Program-made: the position numbers and the translations under genes | In this document: positions 16,835 through 25,978 of the stretch, one piece after another | Layout of the letters: each line of letters starts with the position of its first letter | Numbering within the stretch: the first letter of the stretch is position 1 | NCBI GenBank assembly: GCA_964448105.1 | Contig: CAYUVK010000048.1 | Coordinates: forward strand, 1-36,545 | Reading direction: 5' to 3' | Origin: CAVQBP01 sp964448105 | GTDB lineage: Bacteria > Bacteroidota > Ignavibacteria > Ignavibacteriales > Ignavibacteriaceae | Length of the DNA stretch: 36,545 bases | Notes under the pieces: generated by a model | What the model was told of the DNA's origin: nothing | Databases searched by the model: none | The model's input: only the letters and a program-made list of their open reading frames with translations

Positions 16835-17266
16835 TTGCAGCCTTCAACCGAACATTCTTCATTACTTTGGCCGCTTCTTTTATATGCCGGTGCTGTTGTA
16901 CTTTTAGTGGGTATAATGGTAGGACTCTCTTACATCTTGGGACAAAGACATAAAGAAGCAGAAACAGATGAGCCATTTGAGTCGGGTATAAAAACAACCG
17001 GTGATGCAAGAATTCGTTTCCCGGTTCACTTTTATATTGTCGCAATGTTTTTTGTGATATTCGATCTTGAAGCTGTGTTCATTGTTGCTTGGGCAATTTC
17101 TTTTAAAGACTTAGGATGGACAGGATATTGGGGCGTATTGGTATTCATTTTCATTCTGGTTGCAGTATTAGTTTATGAATGGAAAATCGGTGCTTTGGAT
17201 TTTGGTCCAAGCGGTAAAAAAATATTGAAGGCAATGAAGAATAATAAAACTCAGATTATAAAATGA
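16835..17266 (+). CDS. nuoA: NADH-quinone oxidoreductase subunit A
   Basis: 143-aa membrane subunit of complex I with three hydrophobic helices. The loop motif FESGI (after the first helix) and FVIFDLEAVF (second helix) are the family signature; they lie near the quinone site and the E-channel. The start is TTG at 16835 with AGGA at 16824-16827 upstream; no in-frame ATG precedes the first helix. It heads the nuo operon, with a 189-bp AT-rich gap to the divergent RNase gene that must contain the operon promoter. It overlaps nuoB by ATGA (17263-17266). Confidence 0.93.
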   Translation: MQPSTEHSSLLWPLLLYAGAVVLLVGIMVGLSYILGQRHKEAETDEPFESGIKTTGDARIRFPVHFYIVAMFFVIFDLEAVFIVAWAISFKDLGWTGYWGVLVFIFILVAVLVYEWKIGALDFGPSGKKILKAMKNNKTQIIK

Positions 17267-17901
17267 AATGGTGGTTAACTAAAACAATAGATCCTTCTAT
17301 TCCGTTAAGCGGAAACAGTTCTTTTGAAGAAACAATAAAACAAAGTGTTATATTAAGTCGTCTGCAGGATCTTCTAGCCTGGGGAAGAAAAAATTCAATG
17401 TGGCCGTTTAATTTCGGATTATCATGCTGTTATGTCGAAATGGCAACAAGTATTACCAGCAGGTATGATATCTCCCGCTTTGGTGCTGAAGTGATCCGTG
17501 GAACTCCGCGTGAAGCCGATGTAATGATTATTGCAGGCACTGTGTTTATTAAAATGGCACCAATTATTAAAAGATTATATGAACAGATGATGGAACCGAG
17601 ATGGGTAATTTCTATGGGATCATGTGCAAATTCAGGGGGTATGTATGATATTTATAGCGTCGTTCAGGGAGTGGATAAATTTATGCCGGTCGATATGTAT
17701 GTTCCCGGATGTCCGCCGAGACCCGATGCATTTATGGAAGGATTAGTTTTGTTAAGAGACACAGTAGGTAAGGAAAAAAGACCTTTAAGCTGGGTCGTCG
17801 GTCCACAGGGAGTAACAAAAGCCGAAAAGATTTCTATGAAAGAATTGAAGAGAGAAGAACGGATGAAAATGACTGAAATTAAATCTCCGGATGAAATATG
17901 A
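17263..17901 (+). CDS. nuoB: NADH-quinone oxidoreductase subunit B
   Basis: 212-aa peripheral-arm subunit carrying cluster N2, the last [4Fe-4S] centre before quinone. The ligands are visible: the tandem C55-C56 in GLSCCYVEM, C121 in GSCANSGGMYD and C150 in VPGCPPRPDA. The charged C-terminal extension after about residue 170 is modest for the family. Its ATG overlaps the nuoA stop (ATGA), and its own TGA at 17899-17901 overlaps the ATG of a 20-codon ORF that leads into nuoCD. No defect is seen. Confidence 0.95.
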   Translation: MKWWLTKTIDPSIPLSGNSSFEETIKQSVILSRLQDLLAWGRKNSMWPFNFGLSCCYVEMATSITSRYDISRFGAEVIRGTPREADVMIIAGTVFIKMAPIIKRLYEQMMEPRWVISMGSCANSGGMYDIYSVVQGVDKFMPVDMYVPGCPPRPDAFMEGLVLLRDTVGKEKRPLSWVVGPQGVTKAEKISMKELKREERMKMTEIKSPDEI

Positions 17902-17960
17902 GTATAAAAGTCAAAAATTTTTTAAGAACTTCAGAATTTGAACCTGTTCAAATATCATGA
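17898..17960 (+). CDS. 20-codon linker ORF between nuoB and nuoCD
   Basis: An in-frame ATG-to-TGA ORF of 20 codons (peptide begins MSIKVKNF and ends PVQIS). Its ATG shares ATGA with the nuoB stop (17898-17901), and its TGA shares ATGA with the nuoCD start (17957-17960). Ribosomes could therefore pass nuoB to linker to nuoCD by termination-reinitiation, even though nuoB and nuoCD are 55 bp apart and nuoCD has no good Shine-Dalgarno. The peptide has no recognisable motif. It may be only a coupling device or a chance reading frame. Confidence 0.4.
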   Translation: MSIKVKNFLRTSEFEPVQIS

Positions 17961-19705
17961 ATAATAATTCTACAATAACTGAAGATTTAAAATCAAAATT
18001 TGGTGAAGATCAATTTATAGAACAACAAACCCATGATGATTTCCCGACCCTCTGGGTTTCATCAAATAAAGTAGTTGATGTTTTATATTATTTAAAAAAT
18101 GAGATTGATAAACCATACAAAATGCTGTATGATCTGACAGCAATTGATGAACGGACCCGTGCAAAAAAAGATAACCAGCCCGATAGTGATTTTACAGTTG
18201 TTTATCATCTTTTATCTTTCGATCGAAATGATGACATTAGATTGAAAGTATCTTTAAAAGAGAGTTCATTAAATATTCCCAGCATTACGAAGGTGTGGCA
18301 AAATGCAGATTGGTATGAACGCGAAACATTTGATATGTTCGGAATTAATTTTGAAGGCCATCCGTATTTAAAAAGAATTTTAATGCCGTTTACATGGGAA
18401 GGACACCCCCTTCGTAAAGAACATCCGGCAAGAGCCACAGAAATGGGACCTTTTCAATTACCTGAAGATAAGCAGGAAGCAGAACAAAAAGCATTACAAT
18501 TTCACCCGGAACAATGGGGATTAACGCGCCAATCGGAAAATTCTGAATTCATGTTTCTTAATTTAGGTCCTCAGCATCCGGGCACACATGGTGTTTTACG
18601 ACTTGTCTTACAGCTTGATGGTGAAGAAATTTTGGATATTGTACCGGATATTGGTTATCATCATCGTGGTGCAGAAAAAATGGCCGAAAGGCAATCATGG
18701 CACACTTTCATACCTTATACTGATAGAATAGACTATTTAGGTGGTGTAGTTAATAACCTCGCTTACGTACTGACAGTTGAGAAATTGGCGGATATTAAAA
18801 TACCTGAAAGAGCAAATGTTATAAGAGTTATGATGAGCGAATTTTTTCGAATTGCCAGTCATCTTGTATGGTACGGCACTTTCGCCCAGGATGTTGGAAT
18901 GCTTTCCCCGGTATTTTATATGTTCTCAGATCGTGAAAGAGTTTTTGATATTGTGGCTGCAGTTTGCGGTGACAGGATGCATCCGAATTGGTTTCGTATC
19001 GGCGGAGTTGTTCAGGATCTTCCTAAAGGATGGGAAAAAATTGTAAAAGAGTTTGTTGATTATTTCCCATCAAAACTAAAAGAATATGAAAAATTAGTTT
19101 TAAAAAACAGAATATTTAAAGCTCGTACAGTTGGTATTGGTGCTTATACTCGTGATGAAGCAATTGAGTGGGGAATTACAGGCCCAGGTTTAAGAGCTAC
19201 CGGGTACGAATGGGACTTTAGGAAGAAACGCCCTTATTCAGGTTACGATCAATTTGAATTTGATATCCCTACAGCACAAAATGGTGATTGTTTTGATCGT
19301 TCACTTGTTAGAGTAGAGGAGATGAGGCAGTCTTTAAGAATAATTGAACAATGTTTAAAAAATATGCCTGAAGGACCCTATAAATCTGATAATCCAAGAG
19401 CAACCCCTCCTATTAAAGAGAGGACTATGCATGATATTGAAACCTTAATAACACATTTTTTGAATGTCAGTTGGGGTCCTGTAATTCCTGCGGGTGAAGC
19501 TTTTCATGGCATTGAAGCAACTAAAGGAAACAATGGTTATTATCTTATTAGTGATGGAAATACTTCTTCGTACCGCACGAGGATAAGAACACCATCGTTT
19601 CCGCATATTCAAATGGTTCCATATATAAGTAAAGGCTATACAGTGGCAGATTTATTATCAATTTTAGGAAGTATTGATTTTGTATTAGCAGACATAGATA
19701 GATGA
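17957..19705 (+). CDS. nuoCD: NADH-quinone oxidoreductase fused subunit C/D
   Basis: 582 aa joining the 30-kDa NuoC domain (about residues 1-175) and the 49-kDa NuoD domain (about 190-582) in one frame, as in Escherichia coli. The NuoC signature WYERETFDMFGINFEGHPYLKRI precedes EGHPLRKEHPA. NuoD begins at MFLNLGPQHPGTHGVLR and has GYHHRGAEKMAE, RIGGV and the C-terminal FVLADIDR. NuoD forms the quinone pocket with NuoB. The ATG at 17957 overlaps the TGA of the linker ORF. A 164-bp gap with 7-bp-phased repeats separates it from nuoE, one of the operon's few wide gaps. Confidence 0.95.
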   Translation: MNNNSTITEDLKSKFGEDQFIEQQTHDDFPTLWVSSNKVVDVLYYLKNEIDKPYKMLYDLTAIDERTRAKKDNQPDSDFTVVYHLLSFDRNDDIRLKVSLKESSLNIPSITKVWQNADWYERETFDMFGINFEGHPYLKRILMPFTWEGHPLRKEHPARATEMGPFQLPEDKQEAEQKALQFHPEQWGLTRQSENSEFMFLNLGPQHPGTHGVLRLVLQLDGEEILDIVPDIGYHHRGAEKMAERQSWHTFIPYTDRIDYLGGVVNNLAYVLTVEKLADIKIPERANVIRVMMSEFFRIASHLVWYGTFAQDVGMLSPVFYMFSDRERVFDIVAAVCGDRMHPNWFRIGGVVQDLPKGWEKIVKEFVDYFPSKLKEYEKLVLKNRIFKARTVGIGAYTRDEAIEWGITGPGLRATGYEWDFRKKRPYSGYDQFEFDIPTAQNGDCFDRSLVRVEEMRQSLRIIEQCLKNMPEGPYKSDNPRATPPIKERTMHDIETLITHFLNVSWGPVIPAGEAFHGIEATKGNNGYYLISDGNTSSYRTRIRTPSFPHIQMVPYISKGYTVADLLSILGSIDFVLADIDR

Positions 19706-19869
19706 GTTCAAGTGTAAGTTCAAGAAGAAGTTTTTATTATTGAATGAAAAATAATGACAATGAATGACTACCGAATGACAATAAATGATCACGTTTCGTC
19801 CTTCAGACTACGCCTGCAAGGCAAAGCATTTAAACTAATTAATAATGACAAAATACTAATTATTAATTT
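19706..19869. repeat. nuoCD-nuoE gap with 21-bp (3x7) imperfect direct repeats
   Basis: AATGACAAT recurs at 19753 and 19774 inside a 21-bp imperfect duplication (16 of 21 positions agree between 19753-19773 and 19774-19794). ACTAATTA recurs at 19834 and 19855, again 21 bp apart. Between them, GCCT-GCA-AGGC (19812-19822) is a short inverted repeat of higher GC. No gene is seen. The periodicity is a multiple of seven, as in the other intergenic tracts. Confidence 0.55.
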
Positions 19870-20334
19870 ATGCTGACAGAAGAAGAATTAAAAGAAATAG
19901 ATGAACACGTAAAACAATATCCGCAGAAAAGAGCCGCATGCATAGAAGCATTAAAAGTAGTTCAAAGAAAAAGAAGGTGGATTTCGGATGAAAATTTAAA
20001 GGATATTGCCGGAGTTCTTGATATGACTACGGATGAATTAGATAGCGTTGCAACCTTTTATAACCTGGTTTTTAGAAAACCTGTGGGGAGACATGTAATC
20101 TTAATTTGCGATAGTGTTAGCTGCTGGGTAATGGGCTTTGAAAAAATACTGGATCACATTCAAAATAAACTTGGAATTAAATACGGTGAAACTACTCCGG
20201 ATGATAAATTTACTCTTTTACCGATACCTTGCTTAGGAACATGTGATCATGCACCTGCTTTGATGATAGATAATGACCTGCACAGGGATTTATCAGTTGA
20301 AAAAATTGATGAAATATTAGAAAAGTATAAATAG
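19870..20334 (+). CDS. nuoE: NADH-quinone oxidoreductase subunit E
   Basis: 154-aa thioredoxin-like subunit of the NADH-oxidising module, binding the [2Fe-2S] cluster N1a. Ligands are C80 and C85 (CDSVSC) and C121 and C125 (CLGTC), the family C-x4-C...C-x3-C pattern. The N-terminal helical part (residues 1-70) includes VATFYNL, which contacts NuoF. It ends 6 bp before nuoF. Its presence with nuoF and nuoG means this is a full NADH-using complex rather than the truncated 11-subunit form. Confidence 0.94.
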   Translation: MLTEEELKEIDEHVKQYPQKRAACIEALKVVQRKRRWISDENLKDIAGVLDMTTDELDSVATFYNLVFRKPVGRHVILICDSVSCWVMGFEKILDHIQNKLGIKYGETTPDDKFTLLPIPCLGTCDHAPALMIDNDLHRDLSVEKIDEILEKYK

Positions 20335-20340
20335 AATTTC

Positions 20341-21615
20341 ATGGAAAAACCTTTAACTAAAAATATTGATTTTAACCGCAGACCCTTAAATCTAAAGGAT
20401 TATGAAAAAGCTGGCGGGTATCAATCCGTAAAAAAAGTCTTAAAGGAATTAGGACCCAAACAGGTTCAACAAATTGTTAAAGACTCAAATTTAAAAGGGC
20501 GTGGCGGAGCAGGTTTTGGAACAGGAATGAAATGGGGTTTCGTTCCCATGGGTGATGATGCCCCGAAACCAAAATATCTTGTATGCAATGCAGACGAAAT
20601 GGAACCGGGAACATTTAAAGACAGGCTTCTGCTTGAAGGAGATCCGCATCAATTAATTGAGGGAATGATAGTGAGTGCTTATGCAATACAGGCAACTACT
20701 GCTTACATTTTTTTACGCTGGGCCTATAAAGTGTCGGCTTCCCTTCTTGAAAAATCAATTGCAGAAGCTTACGAAGCAGGTTATCTCGGAAAAAATATTT
20801 TAGGTTCAGGGTATAATCTTGATATGCATCTGCATACCAGTGTAGGACGGTACATGTGTGGAGAAGAAACAGGTTTATTAAATGCACTTGAAGGTAAAAG
20901 AGCTCAGCCAAGGGTTAAACCACCATTTCCGCAAGTATGCGGACTATTTGGAAAACCTACTATTGTAAATAATGTAGAGACTCTAAGTAACATTCCTCAT
21001 ATTGTCAACAACGGAGCAGCATGGTTTAAAGGATTAAGTTTATCCGATGAGGGTGGAACCAAACTTTACGGAGTAAGCGGAAAAGTAAAAAAGCCCGGTG
21101 CATGGGAACTTCCTTTAGGAGTTACAGGTCGGGAATTAATTTTTGAACACGCTGGCGGAATGCAGGATGGAGTAAAATTTAAAGGCGCCCTTCCGGGTGG
21201 TGCTTCTACTGATTTTTTAATAGAAGAGCATCTTGATGCCAAAATGGATTTTTCGTCCCTGCAGAAATTTGGCAGCAGGCTTGGAACCGGAACAATGATT
21301 ATTCTTGATGATAAAACATGCCCGGTTGGTATGCTTCATAATATGCAGCACTTTTTTGCACAGGAATCTTGCGGTTGGTGTACTCCATGCCGAGATGGTC
21401 TTCCCTGGGTTGAAAAAATTTTAAAATCAATCGAAGACGGCAAAGGTAAAATGGAAGACCTCGACACTTTATCATTTCATACTCATTACCTGGGACCCGG
21501 TAATACTTTTTGCGCTCTCGCACCCGGTGCTATGGAACCCTTGCAAAGTTCATTAAAATATTTTAAAGATGATTACGAGAAACACATTAAAGAACAGAGG
21601 TGTCCTTGGAAGTGA
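20341..21615 (+). CDS. nuoF: NADH-quinone oxidoreductase subunit F
   Basis: 424-aa flavoprotein subunit that oxidises NADH at FMN and passes electrons to cluster N3. GRGGAGFGTGMKW (residues 53-65) and ADEMEPGTFKDR bind FMN/NADH; GRYMCGEETGLL near 169-180 is a family signature; N3 ligands are C344, C347 and C350 in ESCGWCTPC and C391 in NTFCALAPGA. Length and motifs are complete. The 3' end overlaps nuoG by 16 bp in another frame. The ATG is 6 bp after nuoE. Confidence 0.95.
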   Translation: MEKPLTKNIDFNRRPLNLKDYEKAGGYQSVKKVLKELGPKQVQQIVKDSNLKGRGGAGFGTGMKWGFVPMGDDAPKPKYLVCNADEMEPGTFKDRLLLEGDPHQLIEGMIVSAYAIQATTAYIFLRWAYKVSASLLEKSIAEAYEAGYLGKNILGSGYNLDMHLHTSVGRYMCGEETGLLNALEGKRAQPRVKPPFPQVCGLFGKPTIVNNVETLSNIPHIVNNGAAWFKGLSLSDEGGTKLYGVSGKVKKPGAWELPLGVTGRELIFEHAGGMQDGVKFKGALPGGASTDFLIEEHLDAKMDFSSLQKFGSRLGTGTMIILDDKTCPVGMLHNMQHFFAQESCGWCTPCRDGLPWVEKILKSIEDGKGKMEDLDTLSFHTHYLGPGNTFCALAPGAMEPLQSSLKYFKDDYEKHIKEQRCPWK

Positions 21616-24332
21616 AAAAAGTTAAGATTAATGTTGACGGAAAAAATTATGAAGTAGATTCTTCCATGAATCTCCTGGACGCCTGTCTTTCTTTAGGTTT
21701 TGATTTGCCTTATTTCTGCTGGCATCCTGCAATGGGTTCTGTTGGAGCCTGCAGGCAGTGTGCTGTAAAGTCTTTTAAAGACAATAAGGATCAAAAAGGT
21801 AAGCTTGTTATGGCATGTCTGGAACAAGTAAAAGACGGAGCCAGATTTTCTATAATTGATAATGAAGCTAAAGAAATGCGTTCAAACGTGATTCAATGGC
21901 TAATGACTAATCATCCCCACGATTGCCCTGTCTGTGATGAAGGAGGTGAATGTCATCTCCAGGATATGACAGTTATGACAGGTCATGATTACAGGAAATT
22001 CAGGTTTAATAAACGTACTTATCGAAATCAATATCTCGGACCCTTCGTTAATCATGAAATGAACAGGTGTATTCAATGTTACAGATGCGTTAGATTTTAC
22101 AGGGATTATGCAGACGGACGGGATTTTGATAGCTTTGCTGCTCATAATCATGTTTATTTTGGCAGAGCAGAAGATGGCGCATTGGAAAATGAATTCAGCG
22201 GCAATTTAATTGAAGTCTGTCCAACGGGTGTTTTTACGGACAAAACTTTAAAGAAACATTATACCCGTAAATGGGACTTAACAACAGCACCATCTATTTG
22301 CCACAATTGCTCACTTGGATGTAATATTATTGCCGGTGAAAGATACGGTATATTAAGAAGAATTTTAAGCCGGTATAACAGCCAGGTTAACGGCTATTTC
22401 CTTTGCGACCGGGGCAGGTTCGGTTATGAATATGTAAACAGCAATAATAGAATTACCAAACCATTATGGAACAGAAAAGGAAGCAGTGGTCCTTTGCCCG
22501 CATCAAGCAGCGAAGTACTTAATGAAGCAGGAAAAATAATTTCGGAAAGTAAAAACATAATAGGAATTGGTTCCCCCCATGCTTCAGTTGAATCAAACTT
22601 TATTTTACAAAGATTAGTAGGTGAAAAAAATTTTTATAACGGGATATCCGGCAGCGAATCCCAATTAGTTTCATTAGTAATCGATATTCTGAAGAAAGGT
22701 CCTGCTTATTCACCTTCAATGCACGATGTTGAACAATCGGATGCAGTGTTAATATTGGGAGAAGATTTAACAAATACAGCTCCCATGATGGCTTTGGCTG
22801 TCCGGCAATCTGTAAAACAGAAAAGAAATAAAATAGCTCAAAAGTTAAATATTCCAGCCTGGCAGGATGCTGCTGTAAAAGAAGCTTCCCAGGAAGAAAG
22901 AGGTCCTCTTTTTGTTGCAGGTTATTATCCATCTAAATTAGATGAGATTGCAACTGAAACTTATTACGCAGCACCACCGGATATTGCCCGGTTTGGGTTT
23001 TCTATTGCTAATATTATTAATAAAGAAGCTGGAACTGCAAATGATATTTCAAATGAATTAAAAAACAGTACAAAAAACATTGCTGAAATTTTATTGAATG
23101 CGGATAACCCGGTAATTATATCGGGAACAAGTTCTAAAAATAAGGAAGTTATGGAGGCCGGTGCAAACGTTGCATGGGCTTTATGCAAAGCCGGAAAAAA
23201 AGCTGGTTTATCTTTTATTGTTAAAGAGTCGAACAGCATGGGAGTATCTATGCTGGAGAATAAAAATTTAAATGATGCAATTAATTCTGCAAAAGGTGAC
23301 CAACAAGATACTTTATTTATTTTGAAGAATGATCTTTATTCAAGAGAAAATAAAAAAACAATAGACGATTTTATTCAAAATTTCAAAAACATAATTGTTC
23401 TGGATTCCTTTGAAAACCCGACAACTAAAATTGCTGATATTGTAATTCCCGTTGGCACTTTTGCAGAGTCAAATGGAACAATTGTAAATAATGAAGGAAG
23501 AGCACAGCGTTATTACAAGGTATTTATTCCAAGAGCTTCCGATGTAAAGGAAAGCTGGCGCTGGCTAAATGAGATCGTCAATGTTTCCGGCAAAGAAGAA
23601 TTCCGGGATTTGAATTCATTTTATGATTTTACAAAATTTATTTCTGAAACTATACCAATATTTAAAGAAATAGATAAAATCACTCCTCCACCGGGTTTTA
23701 GAATTGCAGGACAAAAGATCCCCCGCGAGCCGCATAGATTCAGCGGACGAACTGCAATGAATGCAAATTTAAATGTTAGCGAACCAAAGCCGCCTGATGA
23801 TCCTGATTCAGCATTAACGTTTACAATGGAAGGTTACAGAGGTGAACCGCCTTCATCCATTATTCCTTTTTTTTGGTCGCCGGGTTGGAATTCTGTTCAA
23901 TCTATTAATAAATATCAAATTGAAGTTGGCGGTCCTCTTCATGGCGGTGATCCGGGGAAAAGACTAATTGAACCGGGTAATAACGATTTTAATTTTTTTG
24001 ATCCTTCATCAAATTACTTTAAGGGAAAAGATGGAGAATTATTCTTATTGCCTGTTTATCACATTTTCGGTTCCGATGAATTAAGTAATATGTCCCCTGC
24101 AATTCAGGAAAGAATTCCAAAGCCGTATATTCTTCTTAACGAAGAATTTCTAAAAAAAGAAAATTTAAAAGAAGGAGATGATATAAAATTAGAGCTTGAT
24201 AATGAAAAGATAAAACTTCCCGTAAAATCAAATAAAAATATTCCTGAAGGAATTGCAGGATATCCTGTAGGTTTGCCTGGAATTACTTTTTATGATTTGC
24301 CTTTATGGTGTAAAGTTGGAGAAGCTAAATGA
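21600..24332 (+). CDS. nuoG: NADH-quinone oxidoreductase subunit G
   Basis: 910-aa subunit carrying four iron-sulfur clusters. Ligands: [2Fe-2S] N1b C40, C51, C54, C73; N5 H105, C109, C112, C118; N4 C157, C160, C163, C207; and an extra N7 motif C234-x2-C-x3-C-x27-C269. N7 occurs only in a subset of bacteria (for example E. coli and Thermus). A molybdopterin-oxidoreductase-like region without cofactor function follows (about 275-650), then a C-terminal domain. The start is GTG at 21600, inside the nuoF end; the next methionine (M23) would remove the first beta strands of the ferredoxin fold. Its TGA overlaps the nuoH ATG. Confidence 0.94.
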   Translation: MSLEVKKVKINVDGKNYEVDSSMNLLDACLSLGFDLPYFCWHPAMGSVGACRQCAVKSFKDNKDQKGKLVMACLEQVKDGARFSIIDNEAKEMRSNVIQWLMTNHPHDCPVCDEGGECHLQDMTVMTGHDYRKFRFNKRTYRNQYLGPFVNHEMNRCIQCYRCVRFYRDYADGRDFDSFAAHNHVYFGRAEDGALENEFSGNLIEVCPTGVFTDKTLKKHYTRKWDLTTAPSICHNCSLGCNIIAGERYGILRRILSRYNSQVNGYFLCDRGRFGYEYVNSNNRITKPLWNRKGSSGPLPASSSEVLNEAGKIISESKNIIGIGSPHASVESNFILQRLVGEKNFYNGISGSESQLVSLVIDILKKGPAYSPSMHDVEQSDAVLILGEDLTNTAPMMALAVRQSVKQKRNKIAQKLNIPAWQDAAVKEASQEERGPLFVAGYYPSKLDEIATETYYAAPPDIARFGFSIANIINKEAGTANDISNELKNSTKNIAEILLNADNPVIISGTSSKNKEVMEAGANVAWALCKAGKKAGLSFIVKESNSMGVSMLENKNLNDAINSAKGDQQDTLFILKNDLYSRENKKTIDDFIQNFKNIIVLDSFENPTTKIADIVIPVGTFAESNGTIVNNEGRAQRYYKVFIPRASDVKESWRWLNEIVNVSGKEEFRDLNSFYDFTKFISETIPIFKEIDKITPPPGFRIAGQKIPREPHRFSGRTAMNANLNVSEPKPPDDPDSALTFTMEGYRGEPPSSIIPFFWSPGWNSVQSINKYQIEVGGPLHGGDPGKRLIEPGNNDFNFFDPSSNYFKGKDGELFLLPVYHIFGSDELSNMSPAIQERIPKPYILLNEEFLKKENLKEGDDIKLELDNEKIKLPVKSNKNIPEGIAGYPVGLPGITFYDLPLWCKVGEAK

Positions 24333-25282
24333 GCGTAACATTAGAAGTAATATTAATTATAATTGGCGTCTTGTTGGTAATGATGTCAATAGCTGCCGGA
24401 TTAATTTGGCTTGAAAGGAGAATGCTGGCTTTGTGGCAGGATCGAGTCGGCCCAAATAGAGTTGGCCCTTTTGGCTTGCTGCAATCTTTAGCTGATATGA
24501 TTAAAATTTTCTTTAAAGAAGATTGGATTCCGCCTTTTGCAGATAAAACTATTTTTGTAATTGCTCCTGCAATAGTTGTTGCAACTGTTTTAATGACTTT
24601 TGCGGTTATTCCTTTTGCAGAAGGAATTTATGTGGTTGATCTAAATGTAGGTTTGCTTTTCTTTTTAGCAATGTCATCTCTTGGTGCATACAGTCTGGTT
24701 TTAGGAGGCTGGTCATCGGATAACAAGTACTCTCTTTTGGGAGCTTTAAGAGGATCTGCCCAGATGATTACTTATGAAGTTTTTATGGGATTATCCCTAA
24801 TGGGAGTAGTTATGCTTTCAGGTACATTTAGTCTAAGAGGAATTGTTGAAGCACAAAGAGGAATGTGGTTTGTAATTCCGCAATTTTTAGGATTTATAAT
24901 TTTTACAATTGCCGGGATTGCAGAAACACACCGTCTCCCTTTTGACATTCCTGAAGCGGAAAGTGAATTAATTGCCGGGTATCATTCGGAGTATTCAGGA
25001 ATGAAATTCGGGATGTTTTTTGTAGGTGAATATTTGGGTATTACTCTCATTTCAAGTTTGATTGTTACATTTTTCTTTGGCGGATGGCTCGGACCATCAT
25101 TTCTGCCAGGAATAGTCTGGTTCTTTATTAAGGTTTTTGTTTTTATTTTATTTTTTATCCTGCTTCGTGCTGGTTTACCACGTCCGAGGTATGATCAGCT
25201 TATGGAATATGGATGGAAATTGTTACTGCCGCTGGCACTATTGAATTTACTTGTAACAGGAGCAATAGTTCTTTCAGCGTAA
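24329..25282 (+). CDS. nuoH: NADH-quinone oxidoreductase subunit H
   Basis: 317-aa membrane subunit at the junction of the arms, with about eight helices, forming the quinone chamber entrance. Conserved stretches include LIWLERRMLALWQDRVGPNR near the N-terminus, QMITYEVFMG, and the acidic loop HRLPFDIPEAESELIAGYHSEYSGM. The C-terminal RPRYDQLMEYGWKLLLPLA is typical. It overlaps nuoG (ATGA at 24329-24332). A 111-bp AT-rich gap without clear structure separates it from nuoI. Confidence 0.95.
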   Translation: MSVTLEVILIIIGVLLVMMSIAAGLIWLERRMLALWQDRVGPNRVGPFGLLQSLADMIKIFFKEDWIPPFADKTIFVIAPAIVVATVLMTFAVIPFAEGIYVVDLNVGLLFFLAMSSLGAYSLVLGGWSSDNKYSLLGALRGSAQMITYEVFMGLSLMGVVMLSGTFSLRGIVEAQRGMWFVIPQFLGFIIFTIAGIAETHRLPFDIPEAESELIAGYHSEYSGMKFGMFFVGEYLGITLISSLIVTFFFGGWLGPSFLPGIVWFFIKVFVFILFFILLRAGLPRPRYDQLMEYGWKLLLPLALLNLLVTGAIVLSA

Positions 25283-25393
25283 TAAACATTATTTATTGTT
25301 GATAACATTTTAACGATATAACAATACGGTAATAAAACAATTTTTAAATGATAAGATTGAATAAGAAAATATTATAACAATAAAGTTGAGATT

Positions 25394-25909
25394 ATGTTCA
25401 GTTCAATTAGAAGTTTATGGATTGCGTTTCTTCACATGTTTAGTAAACGGGAAACAATTCAGTACCCAGAAGAAAAACCAAATCTTCCTGCAAGATGGAG
25501 AGGAAGGATCGTTTTAACCCGTGACCCGGATATGGGTGAACGTTGTGTTGGATGCTACTTATGTGCTGTTGCCTGTCCAGTTGATTGTATTGCATTGCAA
25601 GCAACAGAAGACGAAACAGGCAGAAGATATCCAGAATTTTTCAGAATTAACTTTTCACGCTGCATATTTTGCGGTTTTTGCGAAGATGCCTGCCCGACGT
25701 ACGCAATACAATTAATTCCTGATTTTGAAATGAGTGAATATAACCGTCAAAACCTTGTTTATGAAAAAAAAGATTTATTAATAAACGGTCAGGGAAAATA
25801 TCACGGTTATAATTTTTATAAAGTAGCAGGATTAGCAATCGGAGGAAAAGATAAAGGTCAGGCTGAGAATGAAAGTCCCCCGATAGATATTAGAAGTTTG
25901 ATACCTTAA
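25394..25909 (+). CDS. nuoI: NADH-quinone oxidoreductase subunit I
   Basis: 171-aa ferredoxin-like subunit carrying clusters N6a and N6b, relaying electrons to NuoB. Two CxxCxxCxxxCP motifs are seen: C51, C54, C57, C61 (CVGCYLCAVACP) and C90, C93, C96, C100 (CIFCGFCEDACP). The N-terminal amphipathic helix (FSSIRSLWIAFLHMF) lies on the membrane. The C-terminal tail after residue 140 is charged and variable. It stops at TAA 25907-25909, followed by heptamer repeats before nuoJ. Confidence 0.94.
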   Translation: MFSSIRSLWIAFLHMFSKRETIQYPEEKPNLPARWRGRIVLTRDPDMGERCVGCYLCAVACPVDCIALQATEDETGRRYPEFFRINFSRCIFCGFCEDACPTYAIQLIPDFEMSEYNRQNLVYEKKDLLINGQGKYHGYNFYKVAGLAIGGKDKGQAENESPPIDIRSLIP

Positions 25910-25915
25910 TTGTCA

Positions 25916-25950
25916 GGTAGTTGGTTGGTTGTTGGTGGTTGGTTGTTTGT
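25916..25950. repeat. Heptamer-phased GT-rich repeat between nuoI and nuoJ
   Basis: A G/T-only tract that can be read as 7-bp units: GGTTGGT at 25923 and 25937 alternate with TGTTGGT (25930) and TGTTTGT (25944), preceded by GGTAGTT (25916). GGTTGGTTGTT recurs exactly 14 bp apart. It creates an open frame upstream of nuoJ but probably is not coding. Confidence 0.65.
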
Positions 25951-25978
25951 AAATTTAAGAATTTTTGAAAAGAAGAAT

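Noticed and set aside
17937..17952. 16-bp palindrome TTTGAACCTGTTCAAA-like just before nuoCD as an operator
   Set aside because: Lies inside the linker ORF within an operon, so a repressor site is unlikely; its two-base centre (between 7-bp arms) is too tight for a stable hairpin.
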